From Pseudorhodoferax sp. Leaf267 (GTDB lineage Bacteria > Pseudomonadota > Gammaproteobacteria > Burkholderiales > Burkholderiaceae_C), in NCBI RefSeq assembly GCF_001422405.1, contig NZ_LMMV01000026.1, positions 145,983-209,982 of the forward strand: DNA of 64,000 nt, read 5' to 3'. The notes under the pieces were generated by a model. The model saw only the letters and a list, made by a program, of their open reading frames with translations, was not told where the DNA came from and ran no database searches. Of the stretch, positions 36,483-46,272 are shown one piece after another; within the stretch, counting starts at the first letter, position 1, and each line of letters opens with the position of its first letter. A program made the translations under genes and the position numbers.

Positions 36483-36630
36483 GTGACAGCGGTTACAGCG
36501 GTGTGGGTCGGCGGGGGCGGGTGGCTTGGAGGCGCGGGCTGACGTGCCTAGCATCTGGTCTGTCGCGACACCGTGTTCCTGTCCAACCCTTCGCCCGCAT
36601 TGTCGGGCGTGCATTCTTCTGGAGACCTTC

Positions 36631-37512
36631 ATGCTCAGCCCCACCACCCGACGCACGCTGCTGCTGGCCGCCGCCAGCCTGCCGCTGGCCAGCGCCTGCA
36701 GCGCCCTGGCCCGCCCCGGCCAAGACGCGGCGCGGGCCGCCTTCACCCGCCTCGAAGCCGACCTGGGCGGTCGCCTCGGCGTGTTCGCCATCGACACGGC
36801 CGACGGCGCCACGCTGGGCCACCGCGCCGACGAGCGCTTCGCCATGGCCAGCAGCTTCAAGGCCATCCTGGCGGCCGCCATGCTCGCGCGCAGCGTGCAG
36901 GAGCCGGCCCTGCTGCAGCGCCTGGTGCGCTACACCGAGCGCGACCTGCTGCCGCATTCGCCGGTCACCGGCCAGCATGTGGCGCAGGGCATGACCGTGG
37001 CCGCCCTGTGCGCCGCCACCGTGCAGTACAGCGACAACGCGGCGGCCAACCTGCTGCTGGAGGTGCTCGGCGGCCCGGCCGCGTTGACGGCCTATACGCG
37101 CACGCTGGGCGACACGCAGTTCCGGCTCGACCGCACCGAGCCGGCCCTGAACAGCGCGCAGGCCAGCGACCCGCGCGACACCACCACGCCGCAGGCCATG
37201 GCCCGCACGCTGCGCACGCTGGTGCTCGGCGACGCGCTGCCGGCGCCGCAGCGTGCGCAGTTCAAGGACTGGCTGCTGGGCAACACCACGGGCGGCGCGC
37301 GCATCCGCGCCGGCGTGCCGGCGGGCTGGGCGGTCGGCGACAAGACCGGCACCGGGAACCACGGCGCGGCCAGCGACATCGGCGTGGTCTGGCCGCCCGG
37401 CCGCGCGCCGCTGGTGGTCGTCGTCTACACCTGGCGCGAGGCGGCCGATGCGAAGGCGCGGGAGGATGTGATCGCGGATGCGACGCGGGTGGTGGTGGGG
37501 TGGATCGGTTAG
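36631..37512 (+). CDS. bla: Class A beta-lactamase
   Basis: This 293-aa protein has all class A motifs: SSFK with the nucleophile at S74 and K77, SDN (134-136), EPALN (170-174, the Glu of the omega loop) and KTG (238-240). The N-terminus TTRRTLLLAAASLPLASAC is a twin-arginine-type signal with a lipobox-like ASAC, so the enzyme is exported by Tat and may be lipid-anchored at C23. It hydrolyses penicillins and perhaps cephalosporins; the spectrum cannot be read from sequence. No LysR-type AmpR/PenR gene is adjacent. A 6-bp stem (CGCCCG/CGGGCG, 36592-36609) lies in the 5' region. Confidence 0.93.
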   Translation: MLSPTTRRTLLLAAASLPLASACSALARPGQDAARAAFTRLEADLGGRLGVFAIDTADGATLGHRADERFAMASSFKAILAAAMLARSVQEPALLQRLVRYTERDLLPHSPVTGQHVAQGMTVAALCAATVQYSDNAAANLLLEVLGGPAALTAYTRTLGDTQFRLDRTEPALNSAQASDPRDTTTPQAMARTLRTLVLGDALPAPQRAQFKDWLLGNTTGGARIRAGVPAGWAVGDKTGTGNHGAASDIGVVWPPGRAPLVVVVYTWREAADAKAREDVIADATRVVVGWIG

Positions 37513-37559
37513 GAGCTATCCGTGGCTCCGGATCTGGTGGTGTCTTTGAGCCGTTGCCG

Positions 37560-37588
37560 GTGACAAAAGGCACACATCAAGCTAGCAT
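37560..37588 (+). promoter_or_regulatory. Candidate sigma-70 promoter of the toxin-antitoxin pair
   Basis: GTGACA (37560-37565) and TAGCAT (37583-37588) are separated by 17 bp. This would start transcription at about 37595, the toxin ATG itself, giving a leaderless mRNA; a second ATG lies at 37604. Motif matching only. Confidence 0.35.
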
Positions 37589-37594
37589 CGCAAC

Positions 37595-37888
37595 ATGAAG
37601 CCCATGCGGTGGAGCGAAGAGAAGAACGACTCGTTGAGAGCAGATCGAGGCGTGTCGTTCGAGAGCATGGTGATTGCGATCGAGGGTGGGGGGCTGCTGG
37701 ATATCCTGGCGCACCCCAACCAGGAAAAGTATCCGCGGCAGCGGGTACTCGTGGTCGACTACGAGCACTATGCGTACCTGGTGCCATTCGTCGAAGAGGC
37801 GACCTACTACTTCCTGAAGACGATCATCCCGAGTCGCAAGGCCACACGAGACTATTTGCATCAAGGTGGAGAACATGCCGAAGATTGA
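37595..37888 (+). CDS. BrnT-like type II toxin
   Basis: This 97-aa protein reads MRWSEEKNDSLRADRGVSFE near the start, then ILAHPNQEKYPRQRVLVVDY, YLVPFVEEATYYFLKTIIPS and RKATRDYL. This is the BrnT-like fold (RelE-related), whose members are ribonucleases that block translation. The next gene encodes a ribbon-helix-helix protein and overlaps it by 14 bp, the toxin-first order of brnTA. Base composition is lower in GC than the neighbours. ATG 37604 is an alternative start. Confidence 0.75.
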   Translation: MKPMRWSEEKNDSLRADRGVSFESMVIAIEGGGLLDILAHPNQEKYPRQRVLVVDYEHYAYLVPFVEEATYYFLKTIIPSRKATRDYLHQGGEHAED

Positions 37889-38204
37889 CGACGACGAGAT
37901 CGCCATCCTCAGTGCTTTCGAAGAAGGCCAACTTAAGTCCGTCGCGACCAAAAGCGAGCTGGCCAAACTGAAGGCGGCGGCACGCGCAACGGCCATCAAG
38001 GACAAGCGCGTGAACATCCGGTTGTCGTCGGTCGATCTGAGCGACATTCAGATCAAGGCGTTGGAAGAGGGAATTCCTTACCAGACCTTGATTGCGAGCG
38101 TGTTGCATAAGTACGTCACGGGCCGCCTGACCGAGCGGCCGGTGAGGGCGGCAAGCGCCAACGCGTCGGTTCGGCCCAAGTCACGCGGCACTGGCGGAGC
38201 CTGA
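37875..38204 (+). CDS. CopG/BrnA-like antitoxin
   Basis: This 109-aa protein starts at the ATG at 37875 with AAGG 8 nt upstream; a GTG at 37866 is possible. The motif VNIRLSSVDLSDIQIKALEE, followed by GIPYQTLIASVLHKYVTGRL (about 45-84), is a ribbon-helix-helix DNA-binding domain as in CopG/BrnA antitoxins. It should bind the toxin and repress the pair. The basic C-terminal tail is variable. It ends 12 bp before the stop of the convergent histidine kinase. Confidence 0.8.
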   Translation: MPKIDDDEIAILSAFEEGQLKSVATKSELAKLKAAARATAIKDKRVNIRLSSVDLSDIQIKALEEGIPYQTLIASVLHKYVTGRLTERPVRAASANASVRPKSRGTGGA

Positions 38205-38216
38205 TCGGGCCTGCGT

Positions 38217-39602
38217 TCAGCCCGCAAACTCCAGCACCACCCCCAACCCCCGCCCGTCCAGCCCCTGCTCGAAACGCAGCGCCGCGCCGTGCAGCGCCGC
38301 GATGCGCGCCACGATGGACAGGCCCAGCCCGTTGCCCGTCTGGCCCGTGCCCAGCACGCGGAAGAAGCGCTCGCCCAGGCGCGCGCGGTCGGCCGGCGTG
38401 ACGCCGGGGCCGTCGTCCTGCACGGCGATGCGCACGCCGCCGCCGGGCAGCGGCGTGGCGGTGATGCGCACCTGGCCGCCCGGCGCGCCGTAGCGCACGG
38501 CGTTGTCCAGCAGGTTGCGCAGCGCGCTGGCCAGCAGCGCGGGTTGCGCCATGACGCGCGCGGCTTGCGCCTCGCACTGCACGGCGATGCCGCGCGCGTG
38601 CGCGGCGGTGGTGTCCAGGCTGCTGAACAGCCAGGCCAGGTCCACCGGCTCCAGGGCGGGTGCGCCGCGCTGCGGGTCGAGCCGGGCCAGGGCCAGGAGG
38701 CTTTCGACCAGCGCGGTGCAGCGGTCCACGTCGTCGCGCAGCGCGCGCAGGTCGGGCGCCGGCGCAGCCTGCTGGCGCTCGATGAGCTGCAGGCGCATGC
38801 GCAGTGCGGCCAGCGGCGTGCGCAGCTCGTGGGCGGCGTCGGCCGTGAAGCGGCGCTCGGTTTGCAGCGCGTCGGACAGCCGCGCCAGCAGCGCGTTCAG
38901 CGCACCCAGGATGGGCTGCAGCTCGCGCGGCTGCCCGGCCGATGCGACGGGCGTCAGGTGCTGCGGCGACTTGGCGGCGATGCCGGCGGCCGTGCGTTCC
39001 AGCGGCGCCAGCAGGCGGCGGATCACGAACCAGCAAAAGCCGCCCAGCAGCAGCAGCAGGCCGAGCGCGGGCCAGGCCAGCTTCTCGGCCATCTCCTCGA
39101 GCAGCTCGGCGCGCTCGTCCCAGGGCTGGCCGACCTGGGCCTGCAGGCCGGAGGCCGGGTCGCGCTGCACATAGACGCGCCAGTAGGCGCCGTCCACGCG
39201 CACGTTCGCGTGGCCCTTGCGGTGGCTGAAGTCGCGCACGAAGGGCTCGCGTGGCGCGTCGTCGGCGCGCTGCAGCACGCGGCCATCGGGGGCGACGAGC
39301 TGGTAGTAGATCTTGAGCTTGAGCGGGTCGCCGTCTGGCTCGCGCGCGGCGCGCTGCGGCGCAGCGCCCGCCTGCAGGCCGGTGCCCAGCACCAGGGCCA
39401 GGCGCGCGCTCTCTTCGAGCGCGTCGTCGAACACCTCGCTGGACTCGCGCCAGGCCACGCCCACGACGATGGCCAGGCTCACCAGCCACACGGTGACACT
39501 GGCGCCCAGCACCGAGACCAGCAGCCGGCGGCGCAGCGAGTAGTTGCCGGCGGCGCGGTCGACGCTGCGCCGTGCGCGCCAGTGGCGCCAGCGATGCATC
39601 AT
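38217..39602 (-). CDS. Sensor histidine kinase, QseC/TctE-like
   Basis: This 461-aa inner-membrane kinase has two predicted membrane helices (about 30-52 and 160-182) around a periplasmic domain. It has the H-box RRFTADAAHELRTPLAALRM, the N-box RNLLDNAVRYGAP and G-boxes DDGPGV and GNGLGLSIV. It phosphorylates the response regulator encoded upstream, whose stop overlaps its start by 4 bp. The signal is unknown. The layout is closest to QseC/PmrB-type kinases. Confidence 0.9.
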   Translation of the reverse strand: MMHRWRHWRARRSVDRAAGNYSLRRRLLVSVLGASVTVWLVSLAIVVGVAWRESSEVFDDALEESARLALVLGTGLQAGAAPQRAAREPDGDPLKLKIYYQLVAPDGRVLQRADDAPREPFVRDFSHRKGHANVRVDGAYWRVYVQRDPASGLQAQVGQPWDERAELLEEMAEKLAWPALGLLLLLGGFCWFVIRRLLAPLERTAAGIAAKSPQHLTPVASAGQPRELQPILGALNALLARLSDALQTERRFTADAAHELRTPLAALRMRLQLIERQQAAPAPDLRALRDDVDRCTALVESLLALARLDPQRGAPALEPVDLAWLFSSLDTTAAHARGIAVQCEAQAARVMAQPALLASALRNLLDNAVRYGAPGGQVRITATPLPGGGVRIAVQDDGPGVTPADRARLGERFFRVLGTGQTGNGLGLSIVARIAALHGAALRFEQGLDGRGLGVVLEFAG

Positions 39603-40258
39603 GGCGGCGCCAGGCCGTAGCCCTGGTTGCGCACGGTGGTGATGAAGCCGCTGCCCAGCTTCTTGCGCAGGTTGTAGACATGGACTTCGATCGCGTTGCT
39701 CTCGACCTCCTCGCCCCAGCCGTACAGCGCCTCCTCCAACTGCGCACGCGACAGGATCTGTCCGGGCTTGCGCATCAGCGCGTGCAGCACGGCGAACTCG
39801 CGCGCGGTGAGCGTGAGCGCCTGGCCGTCCAGCGTGGCGCGCTTGGCGGCCGGGTCGAGCGTGACGGTGCCGTGCTGCAGGGCGGCCGCCGGCTGGCGAG
39901 CCTCGCGCCGCAGCGCCGCGCGGATGCGGGCCGACAGCTCTTCCAGGTCGAAGGGCTTGACCAGGTAGTCGTCGGCGCCCAGGTCCAGGCCCTCGACGCG
40001 GTCGGCCAGGGTGTCGCGCGCCGTGATCACGATGACGGGCAGCAGCGACTGGCGCGCGCGCAGCGCCTGCAGCACGGCGTCGCCCGACAGGCCGGGCAGG
40101 CCGCGGTCGAGCAGCACGCAGTGGTAGTCGTGCGTGGCCAGCGCCACGGCGGCCTGGTCGCCGCGCTGCAGCCAGTCCACGGCATAGCCGTCCAGCTGCA
40201 GCCAGGACTGCACGGTGGAGCCGAGCGAGGTGTCGTCTTCGATGAGCAGGATGCGCAT
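39599..40258 (-). CDS. OmpR-family response regulator, QseB-like
   Basis: This 219-aa protein has a receiver domain (acidic pair EDD, phosphoacceptor Asp in VLLDRGLPG, Thr in ITARD, Lys in LVKPFD). A winged-helix output domain follows, with the recognition region VESNAIEVHVYNLRKKLG. It partners with the downstream kinase through an ATGA overlap. Target genes are not visible; the Bug-type receptor gene at 40398-41360 lies just upstream on the same strand and is a possible target only by position. Confidence 0.92.
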   Translation of the reverse strand: MRILLIEDDTSLGSTVQSWLQLDGYAVDWLQRGDQAAVALATHDYHCVLLDRGLPGLSGDAVLQALRARQSLLPVIVITARDTLADRVEGLDLGADDYLVKPFDLEELSARIRAALRREARQPAAALQHGTVTLDPAAKRATLDGQALTLTAREFAVLHALMRKPGQILSRAQLEEALYGWGEEVESNAIEVHVYNLRKKLGSGFITTVRNQGYGLAPP

Positions 40259-40361
40259 GCGCGGGAGGCTACACCGTGGGGATGAAGCGAATCTGAGGCG
40301 CGGTCAGCGCAGTGCGGCAGAGGCTGCAGGACGGGCGCCTCGCTTGGTGCGTGCGGCCTGG

Positions 40362-40395
40362 CTCCCTCGCCCCTTTGGGGACAGGGGGCGAGACA
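40362..40395. repeat. Degenerate REP-like palindrome
   Basis: CTCCCTCGCCCCTTTGGGG followed by ACAGGGGGCG is a single decayed copy of the palindrome found in the eCIS gaps. It lies just after the stop of the Bug receptor gene. Confidence 0.5.
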
Positions 40396-40397
40396 GC

Positions 40398-41360
40398 TCA
40401 CTCCACCCTGATCTTCGCGTACGCCGCCACCTTCTTCATCTTCGCGATCTCCTGCCCGATCTGCTGCGTGAAAGCGGCCGGCGACGTGCCCGACGCATAC
40501 AGCCCCTGCCCCGCCAGCCGCTCACGCACGGCCGGCTCCTGCAAGGCCGTGGCCACGGCCTGCTGGATGCGCAGCACCTTGTCGGGCGGCGTCGCGGCGG
40601 GCGCGACCAGGCCGAACCACGAGGGCTCGTTGGCCACCGCGTAGCCCAGCTCGGCATAGGTCGGCACCTCGGGCAGCACGTCGAGCCGGCCGGGCCACGA
40701 CACGGCCAGAGCCTTGAGCTTGCCGCTCTTCACATGCGGCAACGAGGCCGCCACCTGGTCGAAGTACACGGCGACCTGGCCGCCCAGCACGTCGTTCAAG
40801 GCCGGGCCCGCGCCGCGGTAGGGGATGTGCACCATGCTGGTGCCGGTGCTGCTCTTGAACAGCTCGCCCCACATGTGGCCGATGGTGCCGTTGCCCGGCG
40901 TGGCGTAAGACACCTGGCCCGGGCGCGACTTCAGGTACTTCACGAGGTCGGCGAAGTCGGCCACTGGCAGCATCTGCGGGTTGACGACGATGATGCCGGG
41001 CGCCTTCACGATCTCGGTCACGCCCGCGAAGTCCTTGACCGGGTCATAGGGCAGCCTGCTGTAGACCGACGGGTTCACGCCATGCGTGGACAGCGTGGCC
41101 ACGCCCACCGTGAGCCCGTCGCCGGCTGCGCGCGCGACCTCGGCCATGCCGATGGAGCCGCCTGCGCCCGCGCGGTTCTCCACCACGACGGACTGGCCCA
41201 GGATGCGTTGCAGCGGCTCCTGCAGCGCGCGCCCGGCGATGTCGGTGGCGCCGCCGGGCGGGAACGGAACGACGATGCGCAGGGGCTTGTCCTGCGAGAA
41301 CGCAACGGTGGGGATCAGTGGCGAGGCCGCGAGCGCGGCCAGCAGATGGCGTCGGTGCAT
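40398..41360 (-). CDS. Bug/TctC-type periplasmic solute receptor
   Basis: This 320-aa protein starts at the ATG at 41360. It has a Tat- or Sec-type signal (MHRRHLLAALAASPLIPTVAF) and the Bug signature RIVVPFPPGGATDIAGR, then VVVENRAGAGGSIG. Such periplasmic proteins bind carboxylates for tripartite tricarboxylate transporters, or signal to two-component systems. There is no adjacent tctAB, so it is an orphan receptor, as is common in Comamonadaceae. The ligand is unknown. Confidence 0.92.
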   Translation of the reverse strand: MHRRHLLAALAASPLIPTVAFSQDKPLRIVVPFPPGGATDIAGRALQEPLQRILGQSVVVENRAGAGGSIGMAEVARAAGDGLTVGVATLSTHGVNPSVYSRLPYDPVKDFAGVTEIVKAPGIIVVNPQMLPVADFADLVKYLKSRPGQVSYATPGNGTIGHMWGELFKSSTGTSMVHIPYRGAGPALNDVLGGQVAVYFDQVAASLPHVKSGKLKALAVSWPGRLDVLPEVPTYAELGYAVANEPSWFGLVAPAATPPDKVLRIQQAVATALQEPAVRERLAGQGLYASGTSPAAFTQQIGQEIAKMKKVAAYAKIRVE

Positions 41361-41436
41361 GGCGTGGGGACCTGGGATGGCAGTGGTGCCCACGGTGTTT
41401 GCAAGTGCCGTGCCGTCGCACGGCATCGCAGGGGGG

Positions 41437-41739
41437 TCAGATGTCGACCGGCACCTGCAGCTTGGTCAATGGAATCAGCCCCTGGTCGCCGTCTTCGTAG
41501 ACCAGGTAGGCAGCGGTCGGCGTGATGCTCCAGCAGGCCGTGTAGCGCTGGCCCCGCAGGGTCGCCGAAGCGGTCAGGAAGAGTTCGCGCACCTCGGGGT
41601 CGATGCGGTTCAGCACGGCTTGGTTGGTGCAGGTCTGCGGCGTGAGCCGGATCATGTCGGTGCCCTCGTAGGCCACCAGGTCGCCGGCAAAGGCGGGAGC
41701 GGCCACGAAGGCTGCGCAGAGCAGGGCGATGGTTCTCAT
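41437..41739 (-). CDS. Small secreted protein of unknown function
   Basis: This 100-aa ORF starts at the ATG at 41739. MRTIALLCAAFVAAPAFAG is a clear signal peptide with an AFA-G cleavage site. The mature part reads DMIRLTPQTCTNQAVLNRID and then a C-terminal beta pattern (TACWSITPTAAYLVYEDGDQ; LIPLTKLQVPVDI). Two cysteines could form a disulfide. I do not recognise the family. A GGAGG-type site lies upstream. Confidence 0.65.
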   Translation of the reverse strand: MRTIALLCAAFVAAPAFAGDLVAYEGTDMIRLTPQTCTNQAVLNRIDPEVRELFLTASATLRGQRYTACWSITPTAAYLVYEDGDQGLIPLTKLQVPVDI

Positions 41740-41931
41740 GTCGGACCTCCCGTTGCGGGCGACGCACATGCGTCACGCATGACTTGATTGTGGTCAGCGT
41801 TGCAGCGATGGCTGTAGGACATGGCGCGCCACGCCATGCGCCGGCGGGCCACATCGGTGTACGACAGAGACAGGTCGCCCGCTGCGTGCGCGCGATGGGG
41901 CATGATCGGCGGTCCCTTTCCGCCGCCCTCG

Positions 41932-43128
41932 ATGCCCGTTTCCCCTGCTGCCGCCGCCCGGCCCGCCTGGCTGGTCGCCAACCTCGTCGCGCAACTCGCC
42001 TTCGGCCTGCTGGCCATGACCATCTGCCTGCCGTCCATGCAGGACTGGCCCACGCAGTTCGGCGCCACGCAGGCCCAGGTGCAGCTCGGCTTCGGCGGCT
42101 ATGTCGCCGCCTACGGCGTGGCGCAGCTGGTGTATGGCGCGGTGTCCGACCGCATCGGCCGCAAGCCCGTGCTGCTGGCCGGCCTGCTGCTCGCCTTCGC
42201 CGGCTCGGTGGCGGCGGCGCTGTCCACCGACATCTGGGCGCTGAACCTCGCGCGCCTCGTGCAGGGCGCGGGCTGCGCGGCCGGCATGGTGATCGGCCGG
42301 GCCATGGTGCAGGACCTGTTCACGGGCGGCGAGCGCACGCGCGTGATGGCCTTCATCGGCATGATGATGGGCCTGTGCCCGCCGGCCGCCATGCTGATCG
42401 GCGGCCAGGTCCATGCGCGCGTGGGCTGGCAGGCCAACTTCGTGGTGATGGCGCTGCTGGCCGTGGGGCTGTTCGTGGCCGCGTGGCGCGGTCTGCCCGC
42501 CATGCGGCCCAGCGCGCAGGGCCAGACGGCCGGCCTGCGCCAGCTGGTCGCCGGCTACGTGCAGCTGGGGCGCGAGCCCTCCTTCGTGCTGCACGTGGCC
42601 ATCCTCGCCATGACGGCCGCCAGCTTCTACACCTTCCTCGGCGGCGCGCCCCTGGTGCTGGCGAACTACGGCGTGCGGCCCGAGCGCATCGGCCTGTATG
42701 TCATGTGCCCGCCCGTGGCCTATGTGTTCGGCAACCTGCTCACGCAGCGCCTGCTGCGCAATGGCCGCAGCGACGGCTTCCTGATGGTGGCAGGCCACGC
42801 GAGCACGCTGACCGGCATCGTCACCGTGCTGCTGCTCGGCCTGGCCGGCGTGCACACGCCGCTGGCGCTGGCCCTGCCGCTGCTGCTGCTGGGCATCGGC
42901 CACGGCCTGCTGCTGCCGCCCACGCTGACGGGCACCGTGGGCCTGGTGCCCGCGCTGGCCGGCTCGGCCGCGGCCGTGGCAGGGCTGATGCAGCAGCTGA
43001 CGGGTGCGGTCGGCGGCATCGTCGTCGGCCTGGTGCCGCTGCAGGGGCCGGTGTGGCTGGCGCTGCTGATGCTGCTGTTCAGCGGGCTGGGCTTCGTGGC
43101 GCAGCTGGCGCTTTCGCGCAAGCCATAG
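41932..43128 (+). CDS. MFS exporter, Bcr/CflA drug-resistance type
   Basis: This 398-aa protein has 12 predicted membrane helices. ICLPSMQDWPTQFGATQAQV follows the first helix and YGAVSDRIGRKPVLLAGLLL gives the loop 2-3 DRxGRKP motif; both are typical of the Bcr/CflA subfamily, proton antiporters for drugs or small metabolites. I chose the ATG at 41932 (MPVSPAAAARPAWLV) because the residues before it in the longer frame look non-coding. The substrate is unknown. Confidence 0.88.
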   Translation: MPVSPAAAARPAWLVANLVAQLAFGLLAMTICLPSMQDWPTQFGATQAQVQLGFGGYVAAYGVAQLVYGAVSDRIGRKPVLLAGLLLAFAGSVAAALSTDIWALNLARLVQGAGCAAGMVIGRAMVQDLFTGGERTRVMAFIGMMMGLCPPAAMLIGGQVHARVGWQANFVVMALLAVGLFVAAWRGLPAMRPSAQGQTAGLRQLVAGYVQLGREPSFVLHVAILAMTAASFYTFLGGAPLVLANYGVRPERIGLYVMCPPVAYVFGNLLTQRLLRNGRSDGFLMVAGHASTLTGIVTVLLLGLAGVHTPLALALPLLLLGIGHGLLLPPTLTGTVGLVPALAGSAAAVAGLMQQLTGAVGGIVVGLVPLQGPVWLALLMLLFSGLGFVAQLALSRKP

Positions 43129-43338
43129 GGCACAGTGCCTGCCCCTTGCGCACGGCCGGTGCCGGTGCCGGGCGCGTGCGCCATGTTGCACCCGTAGCAC
43201 TGCGCCGCGCCACTGCAACACCAGCGTGTGCCTGGCGCGGCACGATCGCGCCACCGCATGGCGTCCAGCCCTTGCACCAGGCGTGCTGCGTGCAGCCGGG
43301 CGCGGCACCGCTTCGCCACCTGTCCATGAGTCCGCGCC

Positions 43339-44598
43339 ATGAAGCCCATCCGCAAATTCCGTCTGCAGCGAAGCCTGCGGCAGTTGGGCCCCGGCCTGAT
43401 CACCGGCGCTGCCGACGACGACCCCAGCGGCATCGCCACCTATTCGCAGGCGGGGGCCCAGTTCGGCTTCTCGATGCTGTGGACGGTGGTCTTCACGCTG
43501 CCGTTGATGGTGGCCATCCAGATCGTCGGGGCGCGCATCGGCTATGTCACGCGCCGTGGGCTGGCGGCCAACATCCGGCAGGCCTTTCCGCGCAGCGTGC
43601 TGCTTGCCGTGGTGGGCATGCTGCTGGTGGCCAACACGCTGAACCTGGCGGCCGACATCGCCGCGATGGCCGAGGCGCTGCGCCTGCTGGTGGGCGGCTC
43701 GGCCCATGTCTATGCCGTCACCTTCGGGCTGCTGTGCCTGGTGCTGCAGGTTTTCCTGCCGTATCAGGCCTACGTGCGCTGGCTGAAATGGCTCACGCTG
43801 GCCTTGCTCTCCTATGTGGCGGTGGCGTGGACCGTGCACCTGGACTGGGCGCAGGTCGCGCGCGAGATCGTCATGCCGCGAATGGCGTGGGACCACGATC
43901 TGCTGCTCATGGTGGTCGCGCTGTTCGGCACCACCATCAGCCCCTACCTGTTCTTCTGGCAGGCCGGCCAGGAAGTGGAGGAGACCAGCGACAGCGCCCC
44001 GCACACCGCCAGCGAGGTGCGCCTGCACCTGCGGCGCATCAAGGTGGACACCATCGCCGGCATGGGGTTTTCGAACCTGGTCGCGTTCTTCATCATCCTG
44101 AGCACGGCGGCCACGCTGCACGCCGCAGGGGTTACCGACATCCAGACCTCGGCCCAGGCCGCCGAGGCCCTGCGCCCACTGGCCGGCGACTTGGCGTTCC
44201 TGTTGTTCAGCCTGGGCATCATCGGGACCGGGCTGCTGGCCGTGCCGGTGCTGGCGGGTTCGGCCGGCTACGCCGTGGCCGAGGCCGCGGGCTGGCCGGG
44301 CAGCCTGAGCGCCCGGCTGGACAAGGGCGAGGGGCGGGGCTTTTACGCCGTGATCGCAGCCTCGACCGTGGGCGGCGTGGCGCTGTGCTTCACGCCGACC
44401 GATCCGGTCAGGGAGCTGTTCTGGGCGGCCGTGCTGAACGGCGTGATCGCCGTGCCCATCATGGTCGTCATGATGCTGCTGGCCTCGCGCGCCGCCACCA
44501 TGGGGCCGCATGCCATCGGCCGGCGGCTGCGCTGGATGGGATGGGTGGCCACGGGCGCCATGGCGCTGATGGTCGTCGCGATGCTGGTGACGTTGTAG
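43339..44598 (+). CDS. Nramp-related divalent metal transporter (divergent DPSG/SPY type)
   Basis: This 419-aa protein has about 11 membrane helices with the Nramp LeuT-like fold. The helix 1 metal motif, DPGN in classical MntH, reads DPSG here (GAADDDPSGIATYSQAGAQF). Helix 6, MPH in classical members, reads TTISPYLFFWQAGQEVEE. Loss of the helix 6 Met, the soft-metal ligand, suggests a substrate other than Mn2+ or Fe2+, perhaps a harder ion such as Mg2+; this is inference from the Nramp-related magnesium transporters. The gene stands alone after a 210-bp gap. Confidence 0.82.
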   Translation: MKPIRKFRLQRSLRQLGPGLITGAADDDPSGIATYSQAGAQFGFSMLWTVVFTLPLMVAIQIVGARIGYVTRRGLAANIRQAFPRSVLLAVVGMLLVANTLNLAADIAAMAEALRLLVGGSAHVYAVTFGLLCLVLQVFLPYQAYVRWLKWLTLALLSYVAVAWTVHLDWAQVAREIVMPRMAWDHDLLLMVVALFGTTISPYLFFWQAGQEVEETSDSAPHTASEVRLHLRRIKVDTIAGMGFSNLVAFFIILSTAATLHAAGVTDIQTSAQAAEALRPLAGDLAFLLFSLGIIGTGLLAVPVLAGSAGYAVAEAAGWPGSLSARLDKGEGRGFYAVIAASTVGGVALCFTPTDPVRELFWAAVLNGVIAVPIMVVMMLLASRAATMGPHAIGRRLRWMGWVATGAMALMVVAMLVTL

Positions 44599-44625
44599 CG
44601 GCCCGATGTTCCGCGCGGCTGCGGC

Positions 44626-45783
<1,158 letters not shown>

Positions 45784-46071
45784 GGTGCGGCGGGTCCGGC
45801 GGTCGAGACAGCGGCGAGCCTAGCGCGGCACAGGCATGCGGCCTGTCGCCTTGGCTACCGCGCGCCGCGCCGGGCCGCCTGTTGTGCCCAGCCCCGCGGC
45901 CGTACGCCGGTGCTGTTGCCGCGGCACGGGCTGGCGCGGGCCAGCTGCGCACGCACGCGGGGGGTGGGCCGCGTCCCACAGGCGCAACCGCATTCGGCGC
46001 ACCCGCTGGCCGTGGGCAAGCCGCCAGCATGGCGCTGCGGGCCATTCCAGGCGCCGCTTGCAGGAGATGCC

Positions 46072-46272
46072 ATGACCACCACCAAGCACAAGCGAGACGA
46101 CGGGCCGTGGGACCACGAGAACCCCAAGCACAAGAAGGGCGAGCCGAGCAAGACCTTGACGCCGTCGCAGAAGGCCACGGCCAAGCGCCATGCCAAGGAG
46201 GCCGGCCGGCCCTATCCCAACCTGGTCGACAACATGCAGGCCGCGCGGTCCAAGAAGGCGGGTAAGAAATGA
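46072..46272 (+). CDS. Small basic hypothetical protein
   Basis: This 66-aa Lys-rich protein (MTTTKHKRDDGPWDHENPKH, then LTPSQKATAKRHAKEAGRPY and PNLVDNMQAARSKKAGKK) has an AGGAG site just upstream. It overlaps the next gene by 4 bp (ATGA). It resembles small conserved proteins found before DUF6321 genes; a DNA- or RNA-binding role is only suggested by the charge. The 288 bp between it and the acyl-CoA dehydrogenase start hold no gene that I can support. Confidence 0.75.
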   Translation: MTTTKHKRDDGPWDHENPKHKKGEPSKTLTPSQKATAKRHAKEAGRPYPNLVDNMQAARSKKAGKK

